A DNA stretch of 64,000 bases from Palsa-461 sp963768185 (GCA_963768185.1 CAVYGS010000005.1:930001-994000); one strand, 5' to 3'; counted from the first letter of the stretch, positions 1-9,384 are shown. The notes: generated by a model not told the origin, from the letters alone. Numbers and translations: made by a program.

Positions 1-184
1 TCGCGACGAGGACCGGTGGTCGGTCGGGGGCTCGCCGCCCCGCGAGCCGGTACGGGAAGTCGATGCGCTCGACCCGGATGCCGAGCGGAGTGAGCGCCTC
101 GTCGATCGCCACGAGTCCGCTCTGGTCACGGCTCGCGCTGGCGCCCGGGGCAAGTACGAGGCCGGCAATCTCATCGAGCGCCAT
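1..184 (-). CDS. alpha/beta hydrolase of the KANL3/Tex30 (dienelactone hydrolase-like) type, N-terminal part only
   Basis: Reading leftward from an ATG at 184, an open frame runs off the left edge of the window. The start reads M-A-L-D-E-I-A-G-L-V-L-A-P-G-A-S, followed by a region ending R-V-E-R-I-D-F-P-Y-R. A first beta-strand ending in L-x-P-G-A and a later D-F-P-Y motif are what small KANL3/Tex30-like alpha/beta hydrolases show at their N-terminus. The catalytic Ser, Asp and His lie outside the window. It is divergent from the GNAT gene that starts at 357. The family call rests on about 60 residues; a different alpha/beta hydrolase subfamily is possible. Confidence 0.6.
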   Translation of the reverse strand, partial: MALDEIAGLVLAPGASASRDQSGLVAIDEALTPLGIRVERIDFPYRLAGRRAPDRPPVLVA

Positions 185-356
185 CGCGTCCACTCTGTCT
201 CGTGCTCCGGTCTCCGTGCCCGTTGACGGTGTCCAGGTGCTCCCGCGAGACTCGGTCACCGGCATTCATCAAGAGGACGCGAGGGACCTGGCCCGTCGAC
301 CGTCCGGCAACCTGCCTGTGCAAGGTGCCAACGCCAGGATCGATGAGGAGGAATCG

Positions 357-980
357 ATGGCGCCATGGCTCGTTGTCCCCGTGCTTGAGGGCGCGCTCGT
401 CCGCCTCGAGCCCTTGACGATGGCGCATGGGCCCGACCTGGCGCTCGCCGCCGAGGAGAACCGATCGTCGTACGGCTTCACGTTCGTGCCGAGTGCGGAC
501 GGTGTTCCCGCCTACATCGATGCCCAACTGAAGCGTGGCAAGGAGGGCCTCACCCCCTTCGCCCAGATCCGTCGGAGCGACGGCCGGGCAGTCGGCTGCA
601 CGGCCTTCTGGGACCCGAGGCGCTGGCCGGGTCGCCAGGAGCTCCGGGCGGTCGAGATCGGCTGGACCTGGCTCGGTGCGACGGCGCAACGCAGCGGCAT
701 CAACGTCGAGTCAAAGCTCCTCCTCTTCACCTACGCGTTCGAGACCCTGGGCGTGGCGCGTGTCGATCTCAAGACCGACGCCCGCAACGAGGGTTCCCGC
801 CGCGCCATCGAGCGGCTGGGTGCCACCTTCGAGGGCGTCCTCCGGAGCTGGTCGGCCTCGTGGGCGCCCGGCGAGGAGGGTCAGCTCCGCGACTCGGCAA
901 TGTTCTCGGTGGTCGTCGCCGAGTGGCCTACGGTCAAGGCGCAGATGACCGAACGGCTCGCCCTGACGGCCCCGTTCTGA
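357..980 (+). CDS. GNAT family N-acetyltransferase (RimJ/RimL type)
   Basis: This 207-residue protein has the layout of RimJ/RimL-like acetyltransferases, which move an acetyl group from acetyl-CoA to an amine: E-I-G-W-T-W followed by a Q-R-S-G segment for CoA binding, and a C-terminal D-A-R-N-E-G-S-R-R-A-I-E-R-L-G-A block that closes the CoA site. The ATG at 357 was chosen because a GAGGAG ribosome-binding site lies just upstream and the family homology begins right there; the frame stays open further upstream without family features. Its TGA overlaps the ATG of the sulfatase by one base, so the two are probably co-translated. The substrate cannot be told from sequence. Confidence 0.85.
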   Translation: MAPWLVVPVLEGALVRLEPLTMAHGPDLALAAEENRSSYGFTFVPSADGVPAYIDAQLKRGKEGLTPFAQIRRSDGRAVGCTAFWDPRRWPGRQELRAVEIGWTWLGATAQRSGINVESKLLLFTYAFETLGVARVDLKTDARNEGSRRAIERLGATFEGVLRSWSASWAPGEEGQLRDSAMFSVVVAEWPTVKAQMTERLALTAPF

Positions 981-2440
981 TGGCGGAGGCCCCGAACATC
1001 GTCGTGGTCATGTCGGACCAGCACCGCGCCGACATGATCGGCTGCGCCGGCGACCCGAGTGTGCGGACGCCGACCCTCGACCGGCTCGCCGCCGAGGGCG
1101 TGCGGTTCTCCCGGGTCTTCTGCCAAGGACCGCTGTGCATGCCGGCGCGCGCCTCGTTCATGACCGAGCGCTACGTGCGCGACCACGGCGTCTTCGACAA
1201 TTGGGCCGAGATCGACCCGGACTCCCCCACCTACGTCTGGGGACTGCGGGAGGCCGGGTACCACACCGCCCTCATCGGCAAAACCCATCTGTACCGGGAC
1301 GAGGGGCTCGAAGCGCGCCACATCGACGATCTTGCGCCGCGCCTCCAGCGACTGGGGTTCTCCGAGGTCACCGAGACCACCGACAAGTTCATCGGGCCGA
1401 TCCCCAATCGCTACACCGACTTCCTCCAGGGCCGCGGGCTGCTCGACGCCTACCGCGCCCACATCCGCGAGCGGAGCTACCAGGGCGAGAACGAAGACGG
1501 GCAGGACGCGACCAAGACGGTGCCGATGTGGGACTGCACCCCGATGCCGGTCCCGCTCGACGCCTACATCGACGTCTGGCACGGGGTGGAGGCGGCGGCC
1601 TGGATCGAGCGCTACAACCGGCCCGAGCCGTTCTTCCTGTTCGTGGGGTTCCCGGGTCCTCACGACCCGTGGGACGCGCCGAGGGAAGCCGTCGAGCGGT
1701 ACCGCGACGTCGAGATCTCGATGCCCAACTCGACGAAGCGCCCCGAGCTCGAGGGGACCGGCCGCTACCGAGCGCTGCTCGAGTCGTTCCTCTGGGTGTC
1801 GGACTCCGAGACGATGACCGCCGACGCGATCGCCGGGATGCGCCGCTCGTATGCGGCCGACGTCACCCTGATCGACGGCGGCGTCGACGCGATCCTGGGT
1901 GCCCTGGATCGTCGCGGCGCGCTCGACGACACCTGGGTCATCTACACGAGCGACCACGGGGAGATGGCGGGGAGCCACTCGATGATGTCCAAATGCGTCC
2001 TCTACGACCCCGCCGTGCAGGTCCCGCTGATCGTCCGCCCGCCGGGGGGCACCGAAGCGAGGATCGTCGAGACCATCGTGGAGCACCTGGACGTGCCGGC
2101 GACGGTGCGGGAGGTGGCCGGTGCCCCCGGGGTGGCCCGAAGCGAGGGCCGCTCCCTGCTCGGCCTGGTGCGCGGCGAGACCGCGGGGACCCGCCAGCAC
2201 GCCGTGAGCGAGAACTGGGGCTTCGCCGCCTTCGTGACCGACCGCCACAAGCTCGTCGTCGACGAGGACGCGCTCGAGCCGTGCCAGCTCTTCGATCGCG
2301 TCGAGGACCCCGACGAGGACACCAACCTCCTCGCCGACCCCGCGTCCAAGTCGGTGGTCGAGGAGCTGATGGACAGGCTCGTGCGGCCGTTCTTCGCGAC
2401 CCCGCCCGCCCGGCCCCACCCGAGCCTCTTCACGTCGTAA
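980..2440 (+). CDS. sulfatase (arylsulfatase/choline-sulfatase-like)
   Basis: A 486-residue sulfatase of the alkaline phosphatase superfamily, hydrolysing sulfate esters. Near the N-terminus D13-Q14 supplies metal ligands, and C53-M-P-A-R57 is the C-x-P-x-R signature whose Cys is converted to formylglycine, the catalytic aldehyde. Further metal and sulfate ligands are visible in H-D-P-W and in the Y-T-S-D-H-G-E-M segment. No signal peptide is seen, so it is probably cytoplasmic. The start codon shares its A with the stop of the upstream GNAT gene (TGATG), so translation is likely coupled. The exact substrate is not determinable; choline-O-sulfate-like or phosphonate-like substrates are possible in this branch. 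Confidence 0.9.
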   Translation: MAEAPNIVVVMSDQHRADMIGCAGDPSVRTPTLDRLAAEGVRFSRVFCQGPLCMPARASFMTERYVRDHGVFDNWAEIDPDSPTYVWGLREAGYHTALIGKTHLYRDEGLEARHIDDLAPRLQRLGFSEVTETTDKFIGPIPNRYTDFLQGRGLLDAYRAHIRERSYQGENEDGQDATKTVPMWDCTPMPVPLDAYIDVWHGVEAAAWIERYNRPEPFFLFVGFPGPHDPWDAPREAVERYRDVEISMPNSTKRPELEGTGRYRALLESFLWVSDSETMTADAIAGMRRSYAADVTLIDGGVDAILGALDRRGALDDTWVIYTSDHGEMAGSHSMMSKCVLYDPAVQVPLIVRPPGGTEARIVETIVEHLDVPATVREVAGAPGVARSEGRSLLGLVRGETAGTRQHAVSENWGFAAFVTDRHKLVVDEDALEPCQLFDRVEDPDEDTNLLADPASKSVVEELMDRLVRPFFATPPARPHPSLFTS

Positions 2441-2531
2441 CGGCGATGGGGCGTCGGCGAGCCGGCGCCGCCGTCTCAGCTGGCCGACATCGGGCACGCA
2501 CGCGACCGGGGCGGCGCGACACGCGGATGGG

Positions 2532-3317
2532 TCAGCGCCCGGTAAAGCGAGGCGCCCGCTTCTGTGCGAACGCCTGCTGGCCTTCCCGGTAGTCGTCCGA
2601 GCGGAAGCACGCCTCCACCATCTCCGCCACCGCGTCAGCGTCGCGCCTCGCCTCGGGCTTGCGCAGCTCACGCAGGGCCGCTTTGCACGCCGCCACCGTG
2701 AGCGGGGCGTTGGCGGCGATGCTGCGGGCCAGCGCTATCGTCTCCTCCCGCAGCTCGGACGGCTCGACGACACGGTTGACCAATCCCACCCGCAAGGCCT
2801 CCTCCGCGCTCAGGCGCCGCGCCGAGAAGAGGATCTCCGCGGCCCACGCCGATCCGACGACCTCGGACAGCGCCTGCACGCCGCCGAGCCCATATCCGAG
2901 CCCGAGGCGCGCCGCCGGCACCGCGAAGACGGCGTCGGACGAGGCGTAGCGGAGGTCGGCCTGGAGCGCGGTGAGGACGCCGCCGCCCATGCAGTACCCG
3001 CGGATCATGGCGATGATGGGCTTGGAGAAGCTCGTCCACGCCCGGCCAATCGCCGCCATCCCCGCGTCGTAGTCGGCCCGGGCCGCCGCTTCGGTCCGGC
3101 GCTCGCCGAACTCGGAGATGTCGGCCCCGGACATGAACGCCCGCTCCCCCGCGCCGGTGGTGACCAGGACCCGCACCGCGGGGTCGGCGTCGAGCCTCGG
3201 GAGCTCCTGGGCGATCGCCTCGCGCATCGCGACCGAAAGCGCGTTGTGCCGCTCCGGGTTGTTGAAGGTCATGACGGCGATGCCGTCGTCGACATCGACC
3301 ACGATGGCGTCGCTCAC
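2532..3317 (-). CDS. enoyl-CoA hydratase/isomerase family protein
   Basis: A 261-residue crotonase-fold protein. The N-terminus has the typical N-N-P-E-R-H-N-A-L-S motif, the first oxyanion-hole segment is A-F-M-S-G-A-D-I-S-E-F, and the second is I-R-G-Y-C-M-G-G-G. The position usually holding the first catalytic Glu of hydratases is not clearly conserved (L-G-L-G-Y-G-L-G-G follows), so isomerase, hydrolase or lyase activity is possible. The GTG start at 3315-3317 overlaps the TGA of the CoA-transferase gene (GTGA), which shows translational coupling. Together the pair probably activates and then processes a carboxylic acid as its CoA thioester. Confidence 0.9.
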   Translation of the reverse strand: MSDAIVVDVDDGIAVMTFNNPERHNALSVAMREAIAQELPRLDADPAVRVLVTTGAGERAFMSGADISEFGERRTEAAARADYDAGMAAIGRAWTSFSKPIIAMIRGYCMGGGVLTALQADLRYASSDAVFAVPAARLGLGYGLGGVQALSEVVGSAWAAEILFSARRLSAEEALRVGLVNRVVEPSELREETIALARSIAANAPLTVAACKAALRELRKPEARRDADAVAEMVEACFRSDDYREGQQAFAQKRAPRFTGR

Positions 3318-4510
3318 GGTGCCCCACCGGTGGTCACGGGCCTCAGGGCCTCGATCTCGTCCGACGAGTATCCGAGCTCGACGAGGACCTCGACGGTGTG
3401 CTCGCCCGGATCCGGGCTGTGCGTGCGAACCGAGGGACCGACCGGTTCGGGGTCCATCAGGCGGACGGCGTTGCGGACCAGGTCGAGGCGACCGAGGGTC
3501 GGGTGCTCGACGGGTTCGCAAAGCCCCAGATGCTGGACCTGTTCGTCGGCGAACACCTCGTCCATCGCGTACACCGGACCGCAGGGCACCCCCGCCGCAT
3601 TCAGGGCGTCGACCCATTCGGCCGTCGTCCGCTGACCGAGCTGCTCCGCGATCAGCTCGTTGAGCTCGGCGCGGTGTTGGCGGCGCTTGGCGCCGGTGTC
3701 GAACCGCGGGTCATGCGGCAGGTCCGGGAGGCCGATCGCCTCACAGAACCGCATGAGGAGGCGCCCCGACGGGCCGGCGACGTTGAGATACCCGTCGGCC
3801 GAGCGGAAGCACCCCATGGGGGCGAGCGTCGGATGGTGATTGCCAACCTGGGACGGCACCTCGCCGTCGACCGTCCAGCGCGCCGCCTGGAAGTCCATCA
3901 TCGCCACCATCGCCTCGAGCAGCGAGGTCTGCACCCAACGTCCCTGCCCGGTCCGCTCCCGCTCGTGGAGCGCGACCAGGATCCCGATCGCCAGGTACAT
4001 GCCCACGGCAAGGTCGGAGACCGGAATGCCCACGCGGACCGGCGGGCCCCCGGGCAGGCCCGTGACGCTCATCAGACCGCCCATGCCCTGGGCGATCTGG
4101 TCGACTCCGCCGCGGTCGCGGTAGGGACCGTCCTGGCCGAAGCCCGAGAGCGACCCGTAGACCAGGCGGGGGTTGCGTTCGTGCACCTCGGTCCACCCGA
4201 ACCCAAGTCGGTCCTTGACGGCGGGGCGCATGTTCTCGACGAGGACGTCGGCACGATCGACGAGCCGGAAGAGCACCTCACGCGCCTCGGTCTTCTTCAG
4301 ATCGAGCGTCAGCGACCGCTTGTTGCGATGCAGGTTCTGGTAGTCCGGCCCGTGCCGCGCCTCGCCAACGGTGCCCGCAACCGAGGCAACGGTGGGCGTC
4401 TCGACCCGGACCACGCTCGCACCCCAGTCCGCCAGCTGGCGAACGCATGTCGGTCCGGCCCGGGCAACGGTGAGGTCGATCACCACAAGGTCGTCAAGCG
4501 GCAGGTTCAT
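3314..4510 (-). CDS. CaiB/BaiF family (class III) CoA-transferase
   Basis: This 398-residue protein is full length for class III CoA-transferases, which move CoA between acyl-CoA and a free acid through an aspartyl-CoA anhydride. The N-terminus V-V-I-D-L-T-V-A-R-A-G-P, the N-K-R-S-L-T-L-D-L block, V-L-V-E-N-M-R-P and the Y-G-S-L-S-G-F-G-Q-D-G-P-Y-R-D-R motif are all diagnostic. The Asp that follows R-D-R-G-G-V is at the expected catalytic place. It is transcribed ahead of, and overlaps, the enoyl-CoA hydratase gene. The pair looks like a small catabolic operon; the acid substrate is unknown. Confidence 0.92.
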   Translation of the reverse strand: MNLPLDDLVVIDLTVARAGPTCVRQLADWGASVVRVETPTVASVAGTVGEARHGPDYQNLHRNKRSLTLDLKKTEAREVLFRLVDRADVLVENMRPAVKDRLGFGWTEVHERNPRLVYGSLSGFGQDGPYRDRGGVDQIAQGMGGLMSVTGLPGGPPVRVGIPVSDLAVGMYLAIGILVALHERERTGQGRWVQTSLLEAMVAMMDFQAARWTVDGEVPSQVGNHHPTLAPMGCFRSADGYLNVAGPSGRLLMRFCEAIGLPDLPHDPRFDTGAKRRQHRAELNELIAEQLGQRTTAEWVDALNAAGVPCGPVYAMDEVFADEQVQHLGLCEPVEHPTLGRLDLVRNAVRLMDPEPVGPSVRTHSPDPGEHTVEVLVELGYSSDEIEALRPVTTGGAP

Positions 4511-4589
4511 CGTGCCGCCCAGTCTGCAACAGGAGAAGCATGGACCAGGTCCGGCGGGCCCCCACGGCGATCCGCGACCCAGCTCAGCC

Positions 4590-5276
4590 TCAGTCGACCC
4601 AGAGCGAAGCCGCCTGGCGCCGGTAGCGGGGCTCCCACACGTAGCCGCACAGCAGCCGGACCGGCGGTGGGGGCATGCGAAGGACGGCGTCGCGCTCGAC
4701 GGTCTCCGCACCGTCGAAGATCCACGGGAAGAACCGCGCCGCGCCGCGCATGCCTACGGCCTTCGCCGTCGCCTTCCCGAACGACTCGAACTCCTCCTCG
4801 CTCAGCGCGTGGTCGATCACCGGAAAGGCCTGTGATTCCTCGTCGCCAAGATGAGCCGACAGGACACTGCTGAGTGCCCCGAGGTGTTCAACCAGGTCCT
4901 GGCCCTCGCGAGCGCCAGGCTGGACGCACAGCGCGGCAAAGGCCTGGGTGACTCCCTGGCACTCGGGCTCCAGCTCGTGATGCTGTGCCTCCATCTTCTC
5001 GAGCACGCCCAGCTCATCCGAACGACCAGCGAGCTTTGAGCGCACCAGCGGCCACAGTGACTCGTCCTCCACCCGATGGTGGTGGTGGAGTTGGTCGTTG
5101 ACGAAGTCCCAGTGGGCGCCGAGCCGGCGCGCCCTCGACTGGTCCGTTCCGAGAGATCCCACCGCTTCTCGGAGCCGGTTCAGGTCCCGACGGAAGGCCT
5201 CATGGATGAGGTAGACGATCGTGAACCGGCCTCGCGGCGGCTCTCCGGGCGCACCTCCTTGGTGTTGCACGGGCAT
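4590..5276 (-). CDS. hemerythrin HHE cation-binding domain protein
   Basis: A 228-residue cytoplasmic protein with a hemerythrin-like four-helix bundle that would bind a di-iron centre. The ligand pattern is visible as I-H-E-A-F in helix 1, H-H-H-H-R-V-E-D-E in helix 2, A-Q-H-H-E-L-E in helix 3 and A-H-L-G-D-E-E in helix 4. A C-terminal segment of about 60 residues follows the bundle. The ATG at 5276 has an AAGGGGG ribosome-binding site. Such proteins act in oxygen, nitric oxide or iron sensing and in redox protection; which applies here cannot be read from the sequence. Confidence 0.85.
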   Translation of the reverse strand: MPVQHQGGAPGEPPRGRFTIVYLIHEAFRRDLNRLREAVGSLGTDQSRARRLGAHWDFVNDQLHHHHRVEDESLWPLVRSKLAGRSDELGVLEKMEAQHHELEPECQGVTQAFAALCVQPGAREGQDLVEHLGALSSVLSAHLGDEESQAFPVIDHALSEEEFESFGKATAKAVGMRGAARFFPWIFDGAETVERDAVLRMPPPPVRLLCGYVWEPRYRRQAASLWVD

Positions 5277-5319
5277 TTCGAGTCCCCCTTGTGTTCTCAG
5301 TTCCTGATTCTCGTCGGAG

Positions 5320-6063
5320 TCACGCAGCGTGGAGGTGAAGAACCAGGGGTCCAACCTGGTCGGCCAGTGCGACGGCCACCCGCCGTCGACGCAACGAAAC
5401 CGGCACCCCGGGGGTCGGACTGAGCACGAAGTCCGCGACCACCCGACCCCGGTGTTGCACGGCGAGTGCAAGTTCGGGGCCGGGAAGGCCCCAACTTCCG
5501 ACAGGCCAGTCGACACCGACGAGGCGCACCCGCCCGTCGCGTCCGAGCTCCTTCGCCCGGCTGGACGACGAGTCGCTCTCAAACCGGCATGCTCGGAGTT
5601 GCAGAAGGTCCACCAATTCGGTCCGGACCGATTCCACGATTTCGTCCATCGGCGCGCCGGATGCGACGAGCTCGGAGATCCGGGCGATCCGGGCGACGTA
5701 GGAAGCCTCGGCACGGGCGTCGTCATGGTGACGCCTGCTCGCCGCAGCGAGCTCGGTGATCACCACACCGAGCACCAGGAGGCTCACGGTGATCTCGATG
5801 TCCGGACGGCGGCTGATGGCCAGCTGCTCGTAGGGGCGGGTCAGGAAGAAGTCGAACCAGAGGCTGGCCGAGATCGAGGCGAGGTAACCGGCGAAGCGGG
5901 TGCCCGCCGTGGCGACCACAGCGATGACTGCGACGAGAACCAGTGAAGCGGCAGCGTCGGCAAACGAGGCGCGGAAGGCGACGAGCAAGCCGGCAACGCC
6001 AAGAGGGAGCAACAACCCTGCCAGTGCTGCGAGCCCACTCCGGTGACGAACAAACCACCCCAT
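5320..6063 (-). CDS. DUF4118 domain membrane protein (KdpD-like sensor fragment without kinase)
   Basis: A 247-residue protein with at least three hydrophobic helices in the first 110 residues, including L-A-A-L-A-G-L-L-L-P-L-G-V and a second segment rich in V-A-V-I-A-V-V. The motif S-L-W-F-D-F-F-L-T-R-P-Y is the hallmark of DUF4118, the transmembrane module of KdpD sensor kinases. After the membrane part comes a GAF-like soluble region, but no histidine kinase H-box or ATPase follows, so this is a stand-alone sensor-like domain. It ends 43 bp before the hemerythrin start and could be co-transcribed with it. Confidence 0.8.
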   Translation of the reverse strand: MGWFVRHRSGLAALAGLLLPLGVAGLLVAFRASFADAAASLVLVAVIAVVATAGTRFAGYLASISASLWFDFFLTRPYEQLAISRRPDIEITVSLLVLGVVITELAAASRRHHDDARAEASYVARIARISELVASGAPMDEIVESVRTELVDLLQLRACRFESDSSSSRAKELGRDGRVRLVGVDWPVGSWGLPGPELALAVQHRGRVVADFVLSPTPGVPVSLRRRRVAVALADQVGPLVLHLHAA

Positions 6064-6263
6064 CTGGACCTCATCTCCCAGGGACTCAGTTTCGCACGAG
6101 CCCGGCAGCGGGACCTACGGCTGGGCGAGCAGGTCAGGAATTGTCGTGTCGGCTGGCACATGGTCAGTCGCTCCGGCGCTGTGCATCGCCAGCGCCTCGG
6201 CCCGCGTCATCGGCGGGCCGGCTAGGCGTCGGAGTGCGCGATCGACCGCGACCACGATGCGGC

Positions 6264-7586
6264 TCAGCGCCAGCTGGCCCGACGACCCCGGGGTCGGGAG
6301 GAGCGCTTCGACCTCGCGGTTCGGTCGCGGGTGACTCCTTGCGGACACGGCGCGTCGACGCCCGGGCCGGTGGTCGCCGGGGTTGGTCGCGGACGTGGAG
6401 GGCGGCAGCGGTCGTCATCGGGGAGGACCAGGGAACGGACATCGGGCGAGGAGACCCCACTCGAGAGGCCCAGCCTTCGCTGTATGAGTTTGGTCGTGGC
6501 AACGTGCTCAGTTCCGATAAGAGACACGACGATGCCGCCGGCCCCCGCTCTGCCGGTCCGACCCGAACGATGGGTGTAGTTGGTGGCATCGGCGGGCGGG
6601 TCGAAATGCACGACCAGCGGTACGGCGTCGACGTGGATCCCACGTGCCGCGACGTCGGTGGCGACGAGCACGTCGAGCCGGCCGGCCCGGAAGGCGGCAA
6701 GGGCGCGCTCCCGCTGAACCTGGCTGCGGTTGCCGTGGATGGCGGCCGACTGGAGGCCGGATCGGCCGAGCCGGTCCGAGAGGCGGTCAGCGCCACGCTT
6801 GGTCCGGCAGAAGACGAGGGCCGGGCCCCGTGCCGAAATGGTCTCGGCAGTGACGGCGACCCGGTCATGAGGTTCGACCCGCCAAAAGTGATGATGGACG
6901 GTTGCTCGATCGGTGCCGGCCTGCTCCACGTCGTGGCGCACCGGGTGGCGCTGATAGTCACGAACCAGACGGTCGACCGGGCCCTGAAGCGTGGCCGAGA
7001 AGAGCAAGGTCTGCCGCGACGGACTGGCCTTGTCGATGAGGCGACGCACCACGGGCAGGAAGCCCATGTCCGCCATTTGGTCGGCTTCGTCGACAACCAC
7101 GATCTCGACTTGGGACAGATCGACCGAGCCGCGGTCGAGAAGATCGGTCAGCCGGCCGGGGCACGCGATCAGCACGTCAACGCCCTTTCGGAGAGCCGCC
7201 AGCTGTTTGGCGTACCCGACGCCGCCATAGATCGACACGACGCGAGAGCGGGTCACCGCGGCCAGGGGTGTCATGACCTCTTCGATCTGGGCCGCGAGCT
7301 CCCGGGTCGGGACGAGCACGAGAGCCGACGGGGGTCGGCCGTTCCGGGCGGTGCCGGGCTTGGCCGCCAGCCGAGACAGGATCGCCAACGCGAACACCAG
7401 GGTTTTTCCCGACCCGGTGGGGGCCTCACCGCACACGTCGCGCCCAGCAAGGCAGTCGGGCAGGGAGGCAGCCTGGATCGGGAAGGGAGTGCTGATCCCT
7501 CTTTCCTCCAAGACATTCGAGAGCTCCCGAGGCACGCCGAGGTCCGAGAAACGGGCGGGCGCGCCGGAAGTGGAAGGGGGATTCAC
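6264..7586 (-). CDS. DEAD-box ATP-dependent RNA helicase
   Basis: A helicase of about 440 residues carrying the family motifs in order: Q-motif (F-S-D-L-G-V-P ... F-P-I-Q), motif I A-P-T-G-S-G-K-T, Ia P-T-R-E-L-A, Ib C-P-G-R-L, motif II D-E-A-D, motif III S-A-T, motif IV L-V-F-C-R-T-K, motif V A-T-D-V-A-A-R-G and motif VI H-R-S-G-R-T-G-R-A-G. It unwinds or remodels RNA duplexes using ATP. The GTG at 7584-7586 has a GGAG upstream and sits just before the Q-motif; the frame stays open further upstream but without homology. The C-terminal tail of about 70 residues is basic and Pro/Arg-rich, as often seen for RNA binding. Confidence 0.9.
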   Translation of the reverse strand: MNPPSTSGAPARFSDLGVPRELSNVLEERGISTPFPIQAASLPDCLAGRDVCGEAPTGSGKTLVFALAILSRLAAKPGTARNGRPPSALVLVPTRELAAQIEEVMTPLAAVTRSRVVSIYGGVGYAKQLAALRKGVDVLIACPGRLTDLLDRGSVDLSQVEIVVVDEADQMADMGFLPVVRRLIDKASPSRQTLLFSATLQGPVDRLVRDYQRHPVRHDVEQAGTDRATVHHHFWRVEPHDRVAVTAETISARGPALVFCRTKRGADRLSDRLGRSGLQSAAIHGNRSQVQRERALAAFRAGRLDVLVATDVAARGIHVDAVPLVVHFDPPADATNYTHRSGRTGRAGAGGIVVSLIGTEHVATTKLIQRRLGLSSGVSSPDVRSLVLPDDDRCRPPRPRPTPATTGPGVDAPCPQGVTRDRTARSKRSSRPRGRRASWR

Positions 7587-7864
7587 AAGACTCCAGTCGG
7601 TCCAAAAGGGGAAGATGGCCGACTCGATGAAGATGTCTCGTGGGCCTGGCCGGCTCCAAATTCGCCAGCCGCCGCGGGGCGAAGCCCGCGGTATCGCTTG
7701 AGAGCATAGCCGAAGCGACAGAACCGACCGACCATGCATTCAACAGCTAGCCTCCAGGGACATCATCGGCGAGATACCTTGAGCCGTCGGCAAGACACCG
7801 GCATCCGCGAGCGATGGCAAATGTCTGCGGCTTTGTTCCGACAGGCCGTTAGAAACGGGGGCCC

Positions 7865-8789
7865 TTGCCCAACCAGCGTGTGCAGCCCCCCGAAGAGGAC
7901 CTCGTCCGTTTGTATCTCAGCGATATCGGCCGTCACCGACTGCTGACCAAGGACGAGGAGGTTCGACTGGCCCAGGCGGCCGAAGCCGGACGCGAGGCCC
8001 GCTCAGAGCTGGCGGGACCGGGGAACATCGGCGCGACCCGCGTGCGCGAGCTTCGCCGGATCGTCCGGGCGGGAGACGACGCGGTCGAGACCTTCACCAA
8101 CGGCAACCTCCGTCTGGTGGTGTCGATCGCCAAGAAGTACCAAGCCGCCGATATGCCCTTGCTCGACCTTGTGCAGGAGGGGAACCTCGGGCTCATGCAC
8201 GCCGTCGAAAAGTTCGACTGGCGAAAGGGCTTCAAGTTTTCGACCTACGCGACCTGGTGGATCCGCCAGGCCATCACCCGAGGCATCGCCAACGGCGCTC
8301 GCACGATACGCCTACCGGTGCACGCCGGTGATCTTCTCAATCAGATTTCCAAGGCTCGAGCCCGCCTGGAAGCCAAGCTCGGTCGACGAGCGACGATCTC
8401 CGAACTCGCCGCCGATCTCGACGTCAGCGCGGACAGGATCGGCGACATCCTCCGTCACGTTGTCCCGCCGATCTCACTTTCCGAGCCGTTAGGCCACGAC
8501 AGCGACGCCGAACTGGGCGACTTCGTCGAGGACTTCGAGCGCGGTGTCGCCTTTCGACGCCGCTGCCGCGGCCCTGCTGTCAGGGGAGGTGGACAAGATG
8601 CTGACGGGGCTCGACGATCGTGAGCGCAAGATCATCCGGCTGAGGTTCGGGCTGGACCGCGGCGAGCCTCGCACCCTCGAGGAGATCGGTGTCCACTTCG
8701 GACTCACCCGCGAACGGATACGGCAGATCGAAGCCCGAGCGATGGCCAAACTGCGCCATCCGACCGCCGGGGGCGACCGCTCGAGTTAG
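7865..8789 (+). pseudogene. sigma-70 family RNA polymerase sigma factor (primary-like), frameshifted
   Basis: Two overlapping frames together give one sigma factor. Frame 1 (TTG at 7865) holds region 1.2 (E-E-D-L-V-R-L-Y-L-S-D-I-G), region 2 with N-L-R-L-V-V-S-I-A-K-K-Y and F-S-T-Y-A-T-W-W-I-R-Q-A-I, and region 3. It then runs out of homology after D-F-V-E-D-F-E-R. The next frame (from GTG 8544) continues with region 4, including L-T-R-E-R-I-R-Q-I-E-A-R-A. The junction near 8541 looks like loss of a GC pair from a CGCGCG run. The protein would be about 307 residues, a group 2/3 RpoD-like factor. All regions are otherwise intact, so a sequencing error is a real alternative to a pseudogene. Confidence 0.8.
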
Positions 8790-8952
8790 CCCGCTGCCCC
8801 CGCGGCCGCGCCAATGAGTGGGGAACCTTGAGGACGATCATCCGGGCCAACGACCTGGCGTCGCAAAGTGTCTCCTTCAAGGTCGCGGCACCGTGACAAG
8901 GGTTCGGTGCGCGTCATGAGAGCTCGGTCTGTCCCTGACGAGCTTGAAACGG

Positions 8953-9384
8953 TCAACCTGGAGCCGGACGGATCTCGGTGGCCACCGGCGTGAACCGACG
9001 TTTGGCGATCCTCCAACCCCCGGGTTCTTCGACCAGCTCATCGTCGTACCAACCGTACGCGTGGATGGCGTCGGTCCGCTCTGCTGTGGTGATCACGGCA
9101 TGGACGTAGCACCTGGCCGAGACCCTCCCCTCGACGGCGGGTTCGATCGCGACGTTCGTGATGCGGTGCATGGTCGGCCCCAACGGGTCGTGCGTGCGCG
9201 CCATCCATGCCGTGATCTCGTCGCCGCCGTGCCAATGTTCAATGTCGCCGTAATCGACGTCGCATTCGTCGGTGAAACAGGACCGGAAGGCGAGCCAATC
9301 CCGGCGGTCGATGCCGGAGGCGTAGCCGATCAACGTGTCAGTGACCCCGTCACGAACAGCCCGGGCGATGCGGTCGTCCGCCAT
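8953..9384 (-). CDS. nuclear transport factor 2 / SnoaL-like family protein
   Basis: A 143-residue single-domain protein of the NTF2-like cone-shaped fold. Visible features are an N-terminal helix ending Y-A-S-G-I-D-R-R-D-W, F-T-D-E-C-D-V-D-Y, the M-H-R-I-T-N strand and a C-terminal G-G-W-R-I-A-K-R-R-F block, as in SnoaL-like dehydratases, isomerases and hydroxylases of polycyclic or steroid-like substrates. The ATG (9382-9384) overlaps the TGA of the upstream SDR gene as ATGA. The overlap argues that both act on the same compound; which reaction is catalysed is not evident. Confidence 0.85.
   Translation of the reverse strand: MADDRIARAVRDGVTDTLIGYASGIDRRDWLAFRSCFTDECDVDYGDIEHWHGGDEITAWMARTHDPLGPTMHRITNVAIEPAVEGRVSARCYVHAVITTAERTDAIHAYGWYDDELVEEPGGWRIAKRRFTPVATEIRPAPG

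Noticed and set aside
881..2671. Long open frame (about 600 codons) antisense to the sulfatase
   Set aside because: High GC keeps antisense frames open. It is low-complexity Arg/Gly/His-rich with no family motif, and the sulfatase on the other strand has all its catalytic motifs.
6115..6348. 77-codon frame on the minus strand overlapping the helicase 3' end
   Set aside because: No ribosome-binding site, 85-bp overlap with the helicase and no family resemblance. It could be real but I cannot support it.
5943..7709. Open frame of nearly 590 codons antisense to the DEAD-box helicase
   Set aside because: All helicase motifs are on the minus strand. The plus-strand frame has no recognisable domain and biased composition.
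8541..8546. Programmed +1 frameshift in the sigma factor gene
   Set aside because: No slippery sequence or stimulatory structure is evident, and the site looks like loss of a GC pair from a GC repeat; a mutation or sequencing error is simpler.
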